A stretch of DNA of 64,000 nt from JBDLSY01 sp041170585 (GTDB lineage Bacteria; Pseudomonadota; Gammaproteobacteria; Burkholderiales; Burkholderiaceae_C): positions 1 to 64,000 of the forward strand of contig JBEDNN010000010.1 of assembly GCA_041170585.1 (NCBI GenBank), in the 5' to 3' direction. Numbering within the stretch: position 1 is the stretch's first letter; each line of letters starts with the position of its first letter. The notes beneath the pieces were generated by a model. That model saw only the letters and a list, made by a program, of their open reading frames with translations. It was not told the origin of the DNA and ran no database searches. Shown here in pieces: positions 1-7,772 of this stretch. Both the position numbers and the translations under genes were made by a program.

Positions 1-5
1 AATAA

Positions 6-113
6 GGCATTGCTACTTTAATATGGTTAAAGTATATATTTCTAAAATTTTCTTAGCAAAATAAAGCTTGCGTAAGATAAAAAACACAATAACTATTTTT
101 AAGTAGCAATACC
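6..113 (+). repeat. MITE-like element A, copy 1
   Basis: A 108-bp element with ends GGCATTGCTACTT and AAGTAGCAATACC, which are inverted repeats with one mismatch. It is closely similar to the copies at 6873-6981 (reversed) and 34653-34761. The eight bases to its right are AATAATAA and the five visible bases to its left are AATAA, consistent with an 8-bp target duplication whose first three bases lie outside the window. It holds no coding sequence. The rest of the gene-free stretch up to zapD (114-303) is A/T-only-like low-complexity DNA with three copies of an ATATTTTAA-type unit at about 220-250. No clear promoter could be picked out. Confidence 0.85.
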
Positions 114-303
114 AATAATAAAAATAATAATAATACTAAAAAAATAATAAAAAACTAATAAAAAAGTAATCGCGTATAAATTATTGAATATATCCGTTAA
201 ACTAACTGCTTGACTAAATATATTTTAAATATATTTTAAATATATTTTATAGACAAACAAGTTTAATTTTGACTAACCTAAAACGCTCTATTGTGTGTTA
301 TCT

Positions 304-1059
304 ATGATGTTATTTGAATTTCCCTTACATGAAAGAACACGTTTATTTTTGCGTTTAGAAAACATTTTTATTCGTTTTCGCCAATTAGCTAATGTACAAG
401 AAAAAGCCACTGATCATGCTGCATTGGGTGTTTTATTTGAACTGCTGGACATTATTGCAGTACGATCTGATTTAAAATCAGAGTTATTACAAGAAATTGA
501 AAAACAGCGTGTTGCTTTAGCACAGTATCAAGGTATGTCGGGCGTTGATATAGATTTATTATCACAAATGTTGATTGATTTAGATACAGCATATAGTCAG
601 TTAATTAATTGGACTCAACGGTTTGGACAAGTATTGCGAGACAATGAATGGTTTGCTGCGATTCGTGCTAGAAATGGTGTACCTGGTGGTATGTGTGAGT
701 TTGATTTACCCAATTACCATAGTTGGCTCAATCTATCGCCTCAACATCGGTCTAGTCATTTAGGCAAATGGTTATCTTCATTTGGCCCTTTAGAAGCCTG
801 TTTGTTGTTGTCATTACGTATTTTACGGGGGGGCACACCAGTTGATGTATTGGCAATCAAAGGTCAAATACAACATGATATACGCAGTAAACATTTTCAA
901 TTGATGCGAGTTTGGGTTCCGCTTGAATACACAGTTGTTCCCGAAATTAGTGCAAGTCGGCATGTAATTTGGATTCGGCTTATGCAACAATCAACAGAGT
1001 TTAAATCTAATCCCGCTGAATACGATGTTCCTCTAAAAATTGCACTGTGTTCTTTGTGA
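304..1059 (+). CDS. zapD: Cell division protein ZapD
   Basis: ZapD (DUF1342 family) binds the C-terminal tail of FtsZ and bundles its filaments at the division site in the cytoplasm. The protein of about 251 residues matches the family's usual length (near 250). It begins with the typical MLFEFPLHERTR segment and has the family's helical N-terminal half, then LPNYHSWL and the C-terminal beta-rich half with QLMRVWVPLE. An in-frame GTG at 295 would add three residues; ATG 304 (or the adjacent ATG 307) is preferred because family members start just before this conserved segment. No strong Shine-Dalgarno is visible. It is followed by yacG 10 bp downstream, the usual zapD-yacG pairing, so the two are probably co-transcribed. 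Confidence 0.9.
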   Translation: MMLFEFPLHERTRLFLRLENIFIRFRQLANVQEKATDHAALGVLFELLDIIAVRSDLKSELLQEIEKQRVALAQYQGMSGVDIDLLSQMLIDLDTAYSQLINWTQRFGQVLRDNEWFAAIRARNGVPGGMCEFDLPNYHSWLNLSPQHRSSHLGKWLSSFGPLEACLLLSLRILRGGTPVDVLAIKGQIQHDIRSKHFQLMRVWVPLEYTVVPEISASRHVIWIRLMQQSTEFKSNPAEYDVPLKIALCSL

Positions 1060-1069
1060 GTCTAATATT

Positions 1070-1276
1070 ATGGTCACTACAGTTCAATGTCCGTGTTGTA
1101 AAAAGCGTGCTGTGTATCACGACAGTAATCCAGCACGGCCATTTTGTAGTCAGCGTTGTAAAAATATTGATTTAGGTGCTTGGGCTAGTGATGCCTTTGT
1201 GATTCAAGGTTCATCGCCAACATCTATTGAAGCGTTAGAACAATTAAATATGGCTTTAGGTGATAGGCAGGATTAA
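1070..1276 (+). CDS. yacG: DNA gyrase inhibitor / zinc-binding protein YacG
   Basis: A 68-residue zinc-ribbon protein of the YacG family, which binds GyrB and inhibits gyrase in E. coli. The four zinc ligands are visible as CPCC (Cys-x2-Cys, residues 7-10) and CSQRC (Cys-x3-Cys, near residue 30), with the family motif RPFCSQRCKNIDLGAWA. The reading frame extends upstream to a TTG at 1040 inside zapD, which would add MHCVLCESNI; this carries another Cys pair, but ATG 1070 gives the normal family length and is preferred. It sits directly behind zapD and ends just before a strong hairpin. Confidence 0.9.
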   Translation: MVTTVQCPCCKKRAVYHDSNPARPFCSQRCKNIDLGAWASDAFVIQGSSPTSIEALEQLNMALGDRQD

Positions 1277-1300
1277 TCAGTATTGTATATTTTTTATATT

Positions 1301-1337
1301 AAATAGCCTTGATAAACGTTAATTATCAAGGCTATTT
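1301..1337 (+). terminator. Rho-independent terminator of zapD-yacG
   Basis: A perfect 15-bp stem (AAATAGCCTTGATAA with TTATCAAGGCTATTT) around a 7-nt loop, followed by a T-rich stretch on the plus strand, 25 bp after the yacG stop. It lies between the convergent yacG and aspA genes and may also act on the minus strand. Confidence 0.85.
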
Positions 1338-1353
1338 GTTTTAATATTTAAGT

Positions 1354-1392
1354 ATATGTTTTAATATATGTTTTAATATATGTTTTAATATA
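1354..1392. repeat. 12-bp AT microsatellite
   Basis: About three tandem copies of an ATATGTTTTAAT-type unit in the convergent gap between yacG and aspA. One of many intergenic microsatellites in this window. Confidence 0.8.
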
Positions 1393-1430
1393 TTTTTGAT
1401 ATATTAAAAATTTAAAGCATAGGTTGTAAT

Positions 1431-2855
1431 TTATAGTTTATGCGTCATTTTGCGTGGCTGTGTAAGCAGTTCTGGTTTTAGTAGGGCTTCAACATCGGCT
1501 GCACTCATAATACCTAAAGTTTGAGCACATTCAGCAATACTTTTACCTGTTGCCAAAGCGGTTTTACCTAATAAAGCTGCTTTTTCATAACCAATAATTG
1601 GATTCAATGCCGTAACTAGAGTGGTTGAATTGCGTACGCGTTCTGCTAATAATGTACGGTTTGCTTGGATACCTTCAATACAATTAGTTTGTAAAGTACC
1701 GCAAGCATGGGTTAAATGAGTAATGCTTTTAAACAAGCTCCAGCCCATAATCGGTTCAAACGCATTAAGTTGTAATTGACCTGCTTCAGCAGCCATTGTG
1801 ACTGTAATGTCATTACCAATCACTTCAAAAGCAACTTGGTTCATCACTTCAGGAATAATAGGATTAACTTTGCCCGGCATAATAGATGAACCTGCTGCTT
1901 TAGCAGGTAAAAATATTTCGCCAAAACCTGCTTGTGGACCGCTAGACAATAAACGCAAGTCATTGCATGTTTTACTAAGTTTAACGGCGATACGTTTTAA
2001 TACGCCTGATACCTGCACAAATGCCCCACAATCTTGAGTCGCTTCAATTAAATTAGCCGCCCGTTTAAGCGGCTGTCCAGAGCTTTTAACTAAATAAGCA
2101 ATAGCTAAATCAGCATAATCAATATCGGTATTAATGCCTGTACCAATTGCAGTTGCACCTAAGTTAATTTCTTGCAATAAATTTTTTGCTTCAAGCAAGC
2201 GTAAAATATCTTCACCAATCATAATATTGAACGTATTAAATTCTTGGCCTAAAGTCATCGGCACGGCATCTTGTAATTGCGTGCGTCCGATTTTTAAAAT
2301 ATCATCAAACTCATGGGCTTTGTTCTGAAAAGCACCTTTTAAATGCTCCATTGCCACTAATAATTTATCAATGCTGTAGCATAAAGCCAGACGTACTGCG
2401 GTTGGATACACATCATTGGTACTTTGTGAGGCATTAACATGGTCATTTGGGTGTAAAAACTCATATTCACCTTTAGCATGTCCCATTAGTTCCAAGCCAC
2501 GGTTGGCAATGACTTCATTGGCGTTCATATTAGTGCTAGTACCTGCACCGCCTTGTATGACATCAACTACAAATTGTTCGTGTAAGTTACCTGCAATGAG
2601 TTCATCGCAGGCAGCAATAATCGCTTTGGCATGCATACTATTTAAAGTACCTAGCTCAAAATTCGCTTGTGTTGCTGCTTTTTTAACATGCCCTAGGGCG
2701 ATAATTAAATCAGAACAAGAACCTATTTTCGAACCGGTAATCGGGAAATTTTCTAAAGCACGGAGTGTATGTACGCCCCAATAAGCTGTATTAGGAATAT
2801 TGCGTTCACCTAGAAAATCATGTTCTAAACGAGTATTTGTTGTACTAGTAATCAT
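1431..2855 (-). CDS. aspA: Aspartate ammonia-lyase (aspartase)
   Basis: Converts L-aspartate to fumarate and ammonia in the cytoplasm. The 474-residue protein has the fumarase/aspartase superfamily signature GSSIMPGKVNP near residue 320, the flexible catalytic loop (SS loop). It also has the early motif NTAYWGVHTLRALENFPI, HPNDHVNASQSTND for substrate binding, and QLQDAVPMTLGQEF. NTAYWGVHT rather than the class II fumarase pattern, and overall length, favour aspartase over fumarase C. The gene stands alone, convergent with yacG. The 301-bp region upstream is low-complexity, so its promoter is not obvious. Start ATG 2855 is the natural one, followed by the conserved LEHDFLGERNIPN segment. Confidence 0.92.
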   Translation of the reverse strand: MITSTTNTRLEHDFLGERNIPNTAYWGVHTLRALENFPITGSKIGSCSDLIIALGHVKKAATQANFELGTLNSMHAKAIIAACDELIAGNLHEQFVVDVIQGGAGTSTNMNANEVIANRGLELMGHAKGEYEFLHPNDHVNASQSTNDVYPTAVRLALCYSIDKLLVAMEHLKGAFQNKAHEFDDILKIGRTQLQDAVPMTLGQEFNTFNIMIGEDILRLLEAKNLLQEINLGATAIGTGINTDIDYADLAIAYLVKSSGQPLKRAANLIEATQDCGAFVQVSGVLKRIAVKLSKTCNDLRLLSSGPQAGFGEIFLPAKAAGSSIMPGKVNPIIPEVMNQVAFEVIGNDITVTMAAEAGQLQLNAFEPIMGWSLFKSITHLTHACGTLQTNCIEGIQANRTLLAERVRNSTTLVTALNPIIGYEKAALLGKTALATGKSIAECAQTLGIMSAADVEALLKPELLTQPRKMTHKL

Positions 2856-3156
2856 ATTAATCCTTGGAAAAACTATAAAAAATAAATAAGGTAAAGTAGA
2901 AGTAAATAAAAAATAAATAAAAAATAAATAAAAATAAATAAGTAAAAATAAAGTGGTGTTTTACTTAAAAAATGATTTTAAGGCTTAATAATAAAAATAG
3001 AATAAAAAAGAATAAAAAAAGAATAAAAATAGAATAAAAATAGAATAAAAATAGAATAAAAGTACTCATTTATTCACAAAGTGTAATGCTTTAAATATAT
3101 ATTTAAATACTATTAGTACAACTACAAGTAATATCATGCTCTAAAATCGTGAGATT
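2856..3156. repeat. Divergent aspA/ccsA gap of AT-rich tandem repeats
   Basis: The stretch between two divergent genes is almost entirely low complexity: AAATAAATAA-type units at about 2878-2945 and an 11-bp AGAATAAAAAT-type unit repeated several times at about 3005-3062. Promoters for aspA and ccsA must lie here, but I cannot pick convincing -35/-10 pairs in this base composition. Confidence 0.7.
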
Positions 3157-4548
3157 ATGACTCCTAAAACGACTTCAACAGACGAATCAATCAATGAATT
3201 TAAATTGAACAGTACAAGCACTGTTTTGTTAGATAAATTGACGCATACAACAGGGCTGTTGCACTACTTTAAACACAAACGTATTAGCGATTATATATTT
3301 GCCTTGTTTGCACTAAGTGCAGCATTTTATTGGTTTATTGTTAATACTAATATGGATATTTATGAGCAATTTATTTTAGTGGGTGTTGCATTAAGTAGTG
3401 TTCTATTGGGTTGGGCATGGCGACCTTTGCAAGTATTAATGGCTGCGGTGGCTGTTTTTTCTGTATGGGCAGTGGGTTTGTATGCTGGGCAATTAAATAA
3501 TGCTGAACACGTATTTTTACTTAAATATCTATTAAATAGCCAGCGTGCCATTGCATTTATGGGAATTAGTTTTGTATTGTCGTTGTGTGCTTATTGGTTA
3601 GGACTGTTGGCACATAAGCCCCGTGCGTTGTGGACAGGGACAGCATTGTCGTGGATTGCAATAGGCTTTGGCTTTTTAGGTCTAATGACGCGTTGGCATG
3701 AAAGCCACTTGTTGGGTACAGATATTGGGCATATTCCAGTCAGTAATTTATATGAAGTATTTATATTATTTGCTTTATTAACAGCAGCTTTTTATTTGTA
3801 TTATGAAGATAAATACCAAGCCCGTACATTAGGCGGTTTTGTGATGCTAGTCGTAGTTGCTGCGGTAGTGTTTTTATTTTGGTACAGTATTGACCGTCAA
3901 GCACACGAAATAGCCCCTTTAGTGCCTGCACTACAAAGCTGGTGGATGAAAATACACGTGCCTGCCAATTTTATTGGCTACGGGACATTTAGTGTATCAG
4001 CAATGGTCGCATTTGCTTATTTAGTGAAGCATTATGCCGAGCAAACGCAGCACAGTTTACGGAGTAGTATTGTGCCATTATTTGTTTTAGGTGTATTGTT
4101 GTTAATCGCACCTGTTATTTTTCGTAAAAACATAGACACTTTGGCTTTGGAATGGTGGTTTATTTATTTTGGTGTTAGTAGCCTGATTGTTGGCGGTATT
4201 TTATTAGCCCGTAGACGTATTGCCCAAGTGTTACCTGCTTTTGAAGTGTTAGACGATATTATGTATAAATCAATTGCGGTTGGTTTTGCATTTTTTACCG
4301 TTGCAACTATTTTAGGGGCCTTATGGGCAGCTGATGCGTGGGGTACTTATTGGCAGTGGGATCCAAAAGAAACATGGGCTTTAATTGTTTGGCTTAATTA
4401 TGCGGCGTGGTTACACTTGCGTTTTATTAAAGGAATGCGTGGTGTTATAGCGAGCTACTGGGCATTAGTTGGTTTATTAATCACAAGTTTTGCTTTTTTA
4501 GGCGTTAATATGTGGCTAAGCGGTTTACACAGTTATGGGGCGTTATAA
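3157..4548 (+). CDS. ccsA: System II cytochrome c maturation protein CcsA (heme handling)
   Basis: Part of the CcsA-ResB (Ccs1) heme delivery and ligation complex that attaches heme to apocytochromes c outside the inner membrane. The 463-residue polytopic membrane protein has about ten hydrophobic segments. The diagnostic tryptophan-rich WWD motif WGTYWQWDPKETW starts near residue 395. Flanking candidate heme-ligand histidines are in KIHVPANF (about residue 266) and GLHSYGAL at the C-terminus. A roughly 55-residue soluble N-terminal extension precedes the first membrane span. Its partner resB lies 3.2 kb downstream, separated by rpoH, hemB and a membrane protein, whereas the two are usually adjacent. 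Confidence 0.93.
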   Translation: MTPKTTSTDESINEFKLNSTSTVLLDKLTHTTGLLHYFKHKRISDYIFALFALSAAFYWFIVNTNMDIYEQFILVGVALSSVLLGWAWRPLQVLMAAVAVFSVWAVGLYAGQLNNAEHVFLLKYLLNSQRAIAFMGISFVLSLCAYWLGLLAHKPRALWTGTALSWIAIGFGFLGLMTRWHESHLLGTDIGHIPVSNLYEVFILFALLTAAFYLYYEDKYQARTLGGFVMLVVVAAVVFLFWYSIDRQAHEIAPLVPALQSWWMKIHVPANFIGYGTFSVSAMVAFAYLVKHYAEQTQHSLRSSIVPLFVLGVLLLIAPVIFRKNIDTLALEWWFIYFGVSSLIVGGILLARRRIAQVLPAFEVLDDIMYKSIAVGFAFFTVATILGALWAADAWGTYWQWDPKETWALIVWLNYAAWLHLRFIKGMRGVIASYWALVGLLITSFAFLGVNMWLSGLHSYGAL

Positions 4549-4592
4549 ATACATAAATACATAAATACATAAATACATAAATACATAAATAT
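4546..4592. repeat. 8-bp tandem repeat after ccsA
   Basis: Five to six copies of ATAAATAC immediately after the ccsA stop. The unit is not a multiple of three, as is common for intergenic arrays here. Confidence 0.85.
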
Positions 4593-4678
4593 ATTTTTAT
4601 ATCATTTTTATTTTCGGTTTTATTTTTAACTTTCCTGTTTTTTATTTTTTATCAATAATATTGACATAGGATATTACG

Positions 4679-5617
4679 ATGACTACTTTAAGTTTGCCGA
4701 TTTCTTCGCGTGCTTTATCAATAGGTACGACCAGCTTAAATACTTTGATGTCAGGGCTTGTGTCTTCGGCACATGGTAGCATTGAGGCTTATATTAGTGC
4801 GGTGAATAAAACGCCTTTGTTGTCCTTAGAAGAAGAGCAAATTTTAGCCAGACGTTTGCGTGACCAAGATGACTTAGAAGCAGCTCAACGCTTAGTCATA
4901 TCGCATTTACGGCTAGTCGTTAGTACGGCACGTAGCTACTTAGGTTATGGTTTGCCGCACGCTGATTTAATACAAGAGGGCAATGTAGGCCTAATGAAAG
5001 CAGTACGTCGCTTTGATGTCGACCGTGGTGTTCGCTTGGTTAGCTTTGCTTTACATTGGATTCGTGCTGAAATTCATGAATATATTATTAAAAACTGGCG
5101 TATGGTTAAAGTAGCAACTACTAAAGCTCAACGCAAATTGTTTTTTAATTTACGTAGTTTAAAAGCCGCTACAGAAGCTAATCGTATTGGCGATGATCAA
5201 GGCCGTATTGGCTTGTTTGAGTTAGATGTTCAACAGATTGCTAAATCTTTGAATGTTGCTGAATCAGATGTGCGTGAAATGGACGTCCGCATGAACGGTG
5301 CTGATGTTTTACTTGACCCAGTTAGTGAAGACGGTGAAACAAGTTTTGCACCAATCACGTGGTTAGATGATGAGCGTACTGAACCGACACAGGTTATAGC
5401 ACGTAAAGAACGTGAAAATTTGGTGACAGTAGGTGTGCCTAATGCGTTAATGCAATTAGATGAACGCAGTCAAAGAATTGTTAAAAGTCGCTGGTTAGCT
5501 GCAGACGGTGAATCTTTAACACTACACGATTTAGCAGCTGAATTTAATGTAAGTGCTGAAAGAATACGACAAATTGAAGCGGCTGCTTTAAAGAAAATGC
5601 GTCTATTAATGAGTTAA
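4679..5617 (+). CDS. rpoH: RNA polymerase heat-shock sigma factor RpoH (sigma-32)
   Basis: Alternative sigma factor that directs RNA polymerase to heat-shock promoters. The 312-residue protein has region 2 with DLIQEGNVGLMKAVRRFD and SFALHWIRAEIHEYI. It also has the RpoH-specific box QRKLFFNLR at about residues 151-159, which separates it from RpoD and RpoS. A region 4 helix-turn-helix ends in SAERIRQIEAAALKKMR. Length is slightly above the usual 285-300, owing to a Ser/Thr-rich N-terminus. It stands alone on the plus strand between ccsA and the convergent hemB. A TTGACA string lies 12 bp before the start codon, too close to be its -35 box. Confidence 0.95.
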   Translation: MTTLSLPISSRALSIGTTSLNTLMSGLVSSAHGSIEAYISAVNKTPLLSLEEEQILARRLRDQDDLEAAQRLVISHLRLVVSTARSYLGYGLPHADLIQEGNVGLMKAVRRFDVDRGVRLVSFALHWIRAEIHEYIIKNWRMVKVATTKAQRKLFFNLRSLKAATEANRIGDDQGRIGLFELDVQQIAKSLNVAESDVREMDVRMNGADVLLDPVSEDGETSFAPITWLDDERTEPTQVIARKERENLVTVGVPNALMQLDERSQRIVKSRWLAADGESLTLHDLAAEFNVSAERIRQIEAAALKKMRLLMS

Positions 5618-5692
5618 ACCTAGGGCTTGGCTTGTATAAAATAAGGTGTTTGACTACTTTTGCGTTAGTCCTAAAACAAGCACAGACTAAAT

Positions 5693-6709
5693 CTAGTGTT
5701 TTTGTAATAAACGTGCAGCGTCCAAAGCAAAATAAGTCAAAATACCATCAGCACCCGCACGCTTGAATGCCAATAAGCCTTCCATCATTGTTTTATCATG
5801 GTTAAGCCAACCTTTCTCTGCTGCTGCTTTAATCATGGCATATTCGCCACTCACTTGGTATACAAACGTGGGTACACCGAATGCTTGCTTAACACGGTAT
5901 AAAATATCCAAATAAGGCATACCTGGTTTTATCATTACCATATCAGCCCCTTCAGCAATGTCTAAAGCGACTTCTCTTAGGGCTTCATCACTATTGGCAC
6001 AGTCCATTTGATAGGTGTTTTTATCAGCAGTACCTAAATGATTAGCACTGCCGACTGCATCGCGAAATGGACCATAAAAACTACTGGCATATTTAGCAGA
6101 ATACGCCATAATTTGAGTATGAATATGTTTGTGGGCTTCTAAACCCAGACGAATAGCCTGTATCCGTCCGTCCATCATATCACTGGGAGCAATAATATCA
6201 GCCCCTGCATTTGCGTGCATAATGGCCATTTTTGTTAATAAAATAATTGTTTCATCATTTAAAATATAGCCATCTTTATCTAATATACCGTCTTGCCCGT
6301 GGCTAGTATACGGGTCTAATGCAATATCAGTGAGTATGCCTAAATTTGGGTGAGCCGCTTTAATGGCTTTAATGGCTTTAGGAACTAAGCCTTGATTATT
6401 CAATGCTTCACGCCCTTCAGGGTCTTTTAAATGCGATTCAATCACTGGAAATAATGCCAGTACAGGAATATTTAATTCAACGCAGTCACTAGCCGCTTTT
6501 AATGCACCGTCAATAGACAGACGGCACACACCCGGCATACTAGCAACAGGTTGTGATATACCATGGCCTTCTACTATAAAAATAGGATAAATTAAGTCAT
6601 CAGAAGACAAACTATTTTCACGAATTAATCGCCGCGAAAAGTCATTGCGACGTGCGCGGCGTGGACGGTTTACCGGAAAGGGGGCAGGGGGTAAAAAATA
6701 GTTTGGCAT
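5693..6709 (-). CDS. hemB: Delta-aminolevulinic acid dehydratase (porphobilinogen synthase)
   Basis: Condenses two 5-aminolevulinate molecules to porphobilinogen in heme synthesis. The Schiff-base lysine is in IKPGMPYLDI (about residue 262), with the second lysine in YSAKYASSFYGPF. The metal-binding loop reads LDPYTSHGQDG (about 131-141), with Asp in place of the zinc-binding cysteine triad. By comparison with characterised enzymes such as that of Pseudomonas, this implies a magnesium-type rather than zinc-type active site. ATG 6709 is chosen; an in-frame TTG at 6712 would add one residue. The upstream region has been invaded by two mobile repeats (6752-6981) starting 43 bp from the start codon, which may have displaced or supplied promoter sequence. 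Confidence 0.95.
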   Translation of the reverse strand: MPNYFLPPAPFPVNRPRRARRNDFSRRLIRENSLSSDDLIYPIFIVEGHGISQPVASMPGVCRLSIDGALKAASDCVELNIPVLALFPVIESHLKDPEGREALNNQGLVPKAIKAIKAAHPNLGILTDIALDPYTSHGQDGILDKDGYILNDETIILLTKMAIMHANAGADIIAPSDMMDGRIQAIRLGLEAHKHIHTQIMAYSAKYASSFYGPFRDAVGSANHLGTADKNTYQMDCANSDEALREVALDIAEGADMVMIKPGMPYLDILYRVKQAFGVPTFVYQVSGEYAMIKAAAEKGWLNHDKTMMEGLLAFKRAGADGILTYFALDAARLLQKH

Positions 6710-6751
6710 CAAAATATTTTGTTTGTAATGAAATAAGCTATAAAATTTATG

Positions 6752-6865
6752 GGTAATGTTAAATTATAACTTTTACAATATTTATTTTGGTGTGTTATCT
6801 TACTAATTTTACTAATTACTTCTTAATTATTAAATTTCTTGTATCAGTGCTATTTGAACATTACC
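6752..6865 (+). repeat. MITE-like element B, copy 1 (nested at the edge of element A)
   Basis: A 114-bp element starting GGTAATGTTAAAT and ending TTTGAACATTACC, imperfect inverted ends. Both sides carry the perfect 8-bp direct repeat AATTTATG (6744-6751 and 6866-6873). The last base of the right-hand repeat is the first G of the adjoining A element, so B inserted across the left boundary of A. No coding capacity. It lies 43 bp upstream of hemB. Confidence 0.9.
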
Positions 6866-6872
6866 AATTTAT

Positions 6873-6981
6873 GGTATTGCTACTTAAAAATAGTTTTTGT
6901 ATTTTTTATCTAAAATAAGCCTTATTTTTGCTAAGAAAATATTATAAATATACGACTTAACCATATTAAAGTAGCAATGCC
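6873..6981 (-). repeat. MITE-like element A, copy 2
   Basis: A 109-bp copy in reverse orientation relative to the copies at 6 and 34653, with ends GGTATTGCTACTT and AAGTAGCAATGCC. If element B and one copy of its target repeat are removed, this element is flanked on both sides by the perfect 8-bp repeat AAATTTAT (6743-6750 and 6982-6989). That shows A inserted first. Confidence 0.9.
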
Positions 6982-7039
6982 AAATTTATTAATAAAAATT
7001 TAATTAATAAAATTATTAAAGAAAAATTATTAATAAAAT

Positions 7040-7672
7040 TCAATATGTTTTAATAATTGTTTGTGCAAGTGAACGTACTTTTGCATCGGGGCTATTTTTT
7101 AAAACAAGTTCAGCTTTAAGGCGAGTGTGTTCTAATGAATTTAAAAATGCTTGATCTTGCGAAATTATTGTAGGTACAACTACAGGAGATATAACAAGTG
7201 GCGTACGATCAACCCAATGGAAAGTAGCTAATGAAATACCAGTGACTAATACAGTGGTGATTATTGTGTAATAAGACAATAATTTGACTATGACACGGTT
7301 ATCCTTAAATTTCCAGCCCAATCCCGCAATGGTTAAAATAAGTCCTAAAGGGGTTACCCAGCTAGCGATAGGCACTTTTGGAAAAGTAATGTGTTGTATT
7401 GCTCCTGTAAAAAAACCAATACCTAGTGATAAAAAAATACTAATTAATAGTATATCTAATACAGATTCACTAGGAGCATCACCTTGTGCAGCCAAATATT
7501 CATCAATAAAATTACCAATAATAAATAAACTAATACCGATTGTAGCGACAATCAGCGAGCGTATATGACGGTCAAAAAAGCCGTTATTAACTGAACCTGA
7601 TATAAGTGAACCGCCTGTGCATTTACATAATAAAGCGATATGGCGTAGTTGAAATGTGCTGATATGATACAT
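7040..7672 (-). CDS. Uncharacterised four-span inner membrane protein
   Basis: I do not recognise this 210-residue protein. It has four hydrophobic segments at about residues 38-56, 72-94, 104-120 and 131-150. A hydrophilic C-terminal tail of about 50 residues follows. The tail (QDQAFLNSLEHTRLKAELVL, then NSPDAKVRSLAQTII) is helical and faintly resembles the start of DUF305 proteins, which have a D-x-x-F...H...LA..I pattern; this is a weak inference. The first 30 residues include Cys-x-Cys and Gly-rich sequence and may be outside the true start. It lies on the minus strand upstream of the A/B repeat pair and hemB, divergent from resB, with a start 100 bp from resB's. Confidence 0.6.
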   Translation of the reverse strand: MYHISTFQLRHIALLCKCTGGSLISGSVNNGFFDRHIRSLIVATIGISLFIIGNFIDEYLAAQGDAPSESVLDILLISIFLSLGIGFFTGAIQHITFPKVPIASWVTPLGLILTIAGLGWKFKDNRVIVKLLSYYTIITTVLVTGISLATFHWVDRTPLVISPVVVPTIISQDQAFLNSLEHTRLKAELVLKNSPDAKVRSLAQTIIKTY

Positions 7673-7772
7673 ATTAAATGATTTAGGTATGATTACTAAT
7701 ATTACCGCTAGTTACCAAAGCTATGGGTAATAATCAAGCAATTGTTACGATTTTTTTATTTAAAATGGCATT

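Noticed and set aside
1040..1069. Upstream TTG start extending yacG by ten residues
   Set aside because: It overlaps zapD and exceeds family length; ATG 1070 gives a standard YacG.
2416..2784. 122-codon frame antisense to aspA
   Set aside because: Shadow of a well-conserved gene, with no family resemblance or ribosome-binding site.
4661..4666. TTGACA as a -35 box for rpoH
   Set aside because: It is 12 bp from the start codon, leaving no room for a -10 box and leader.
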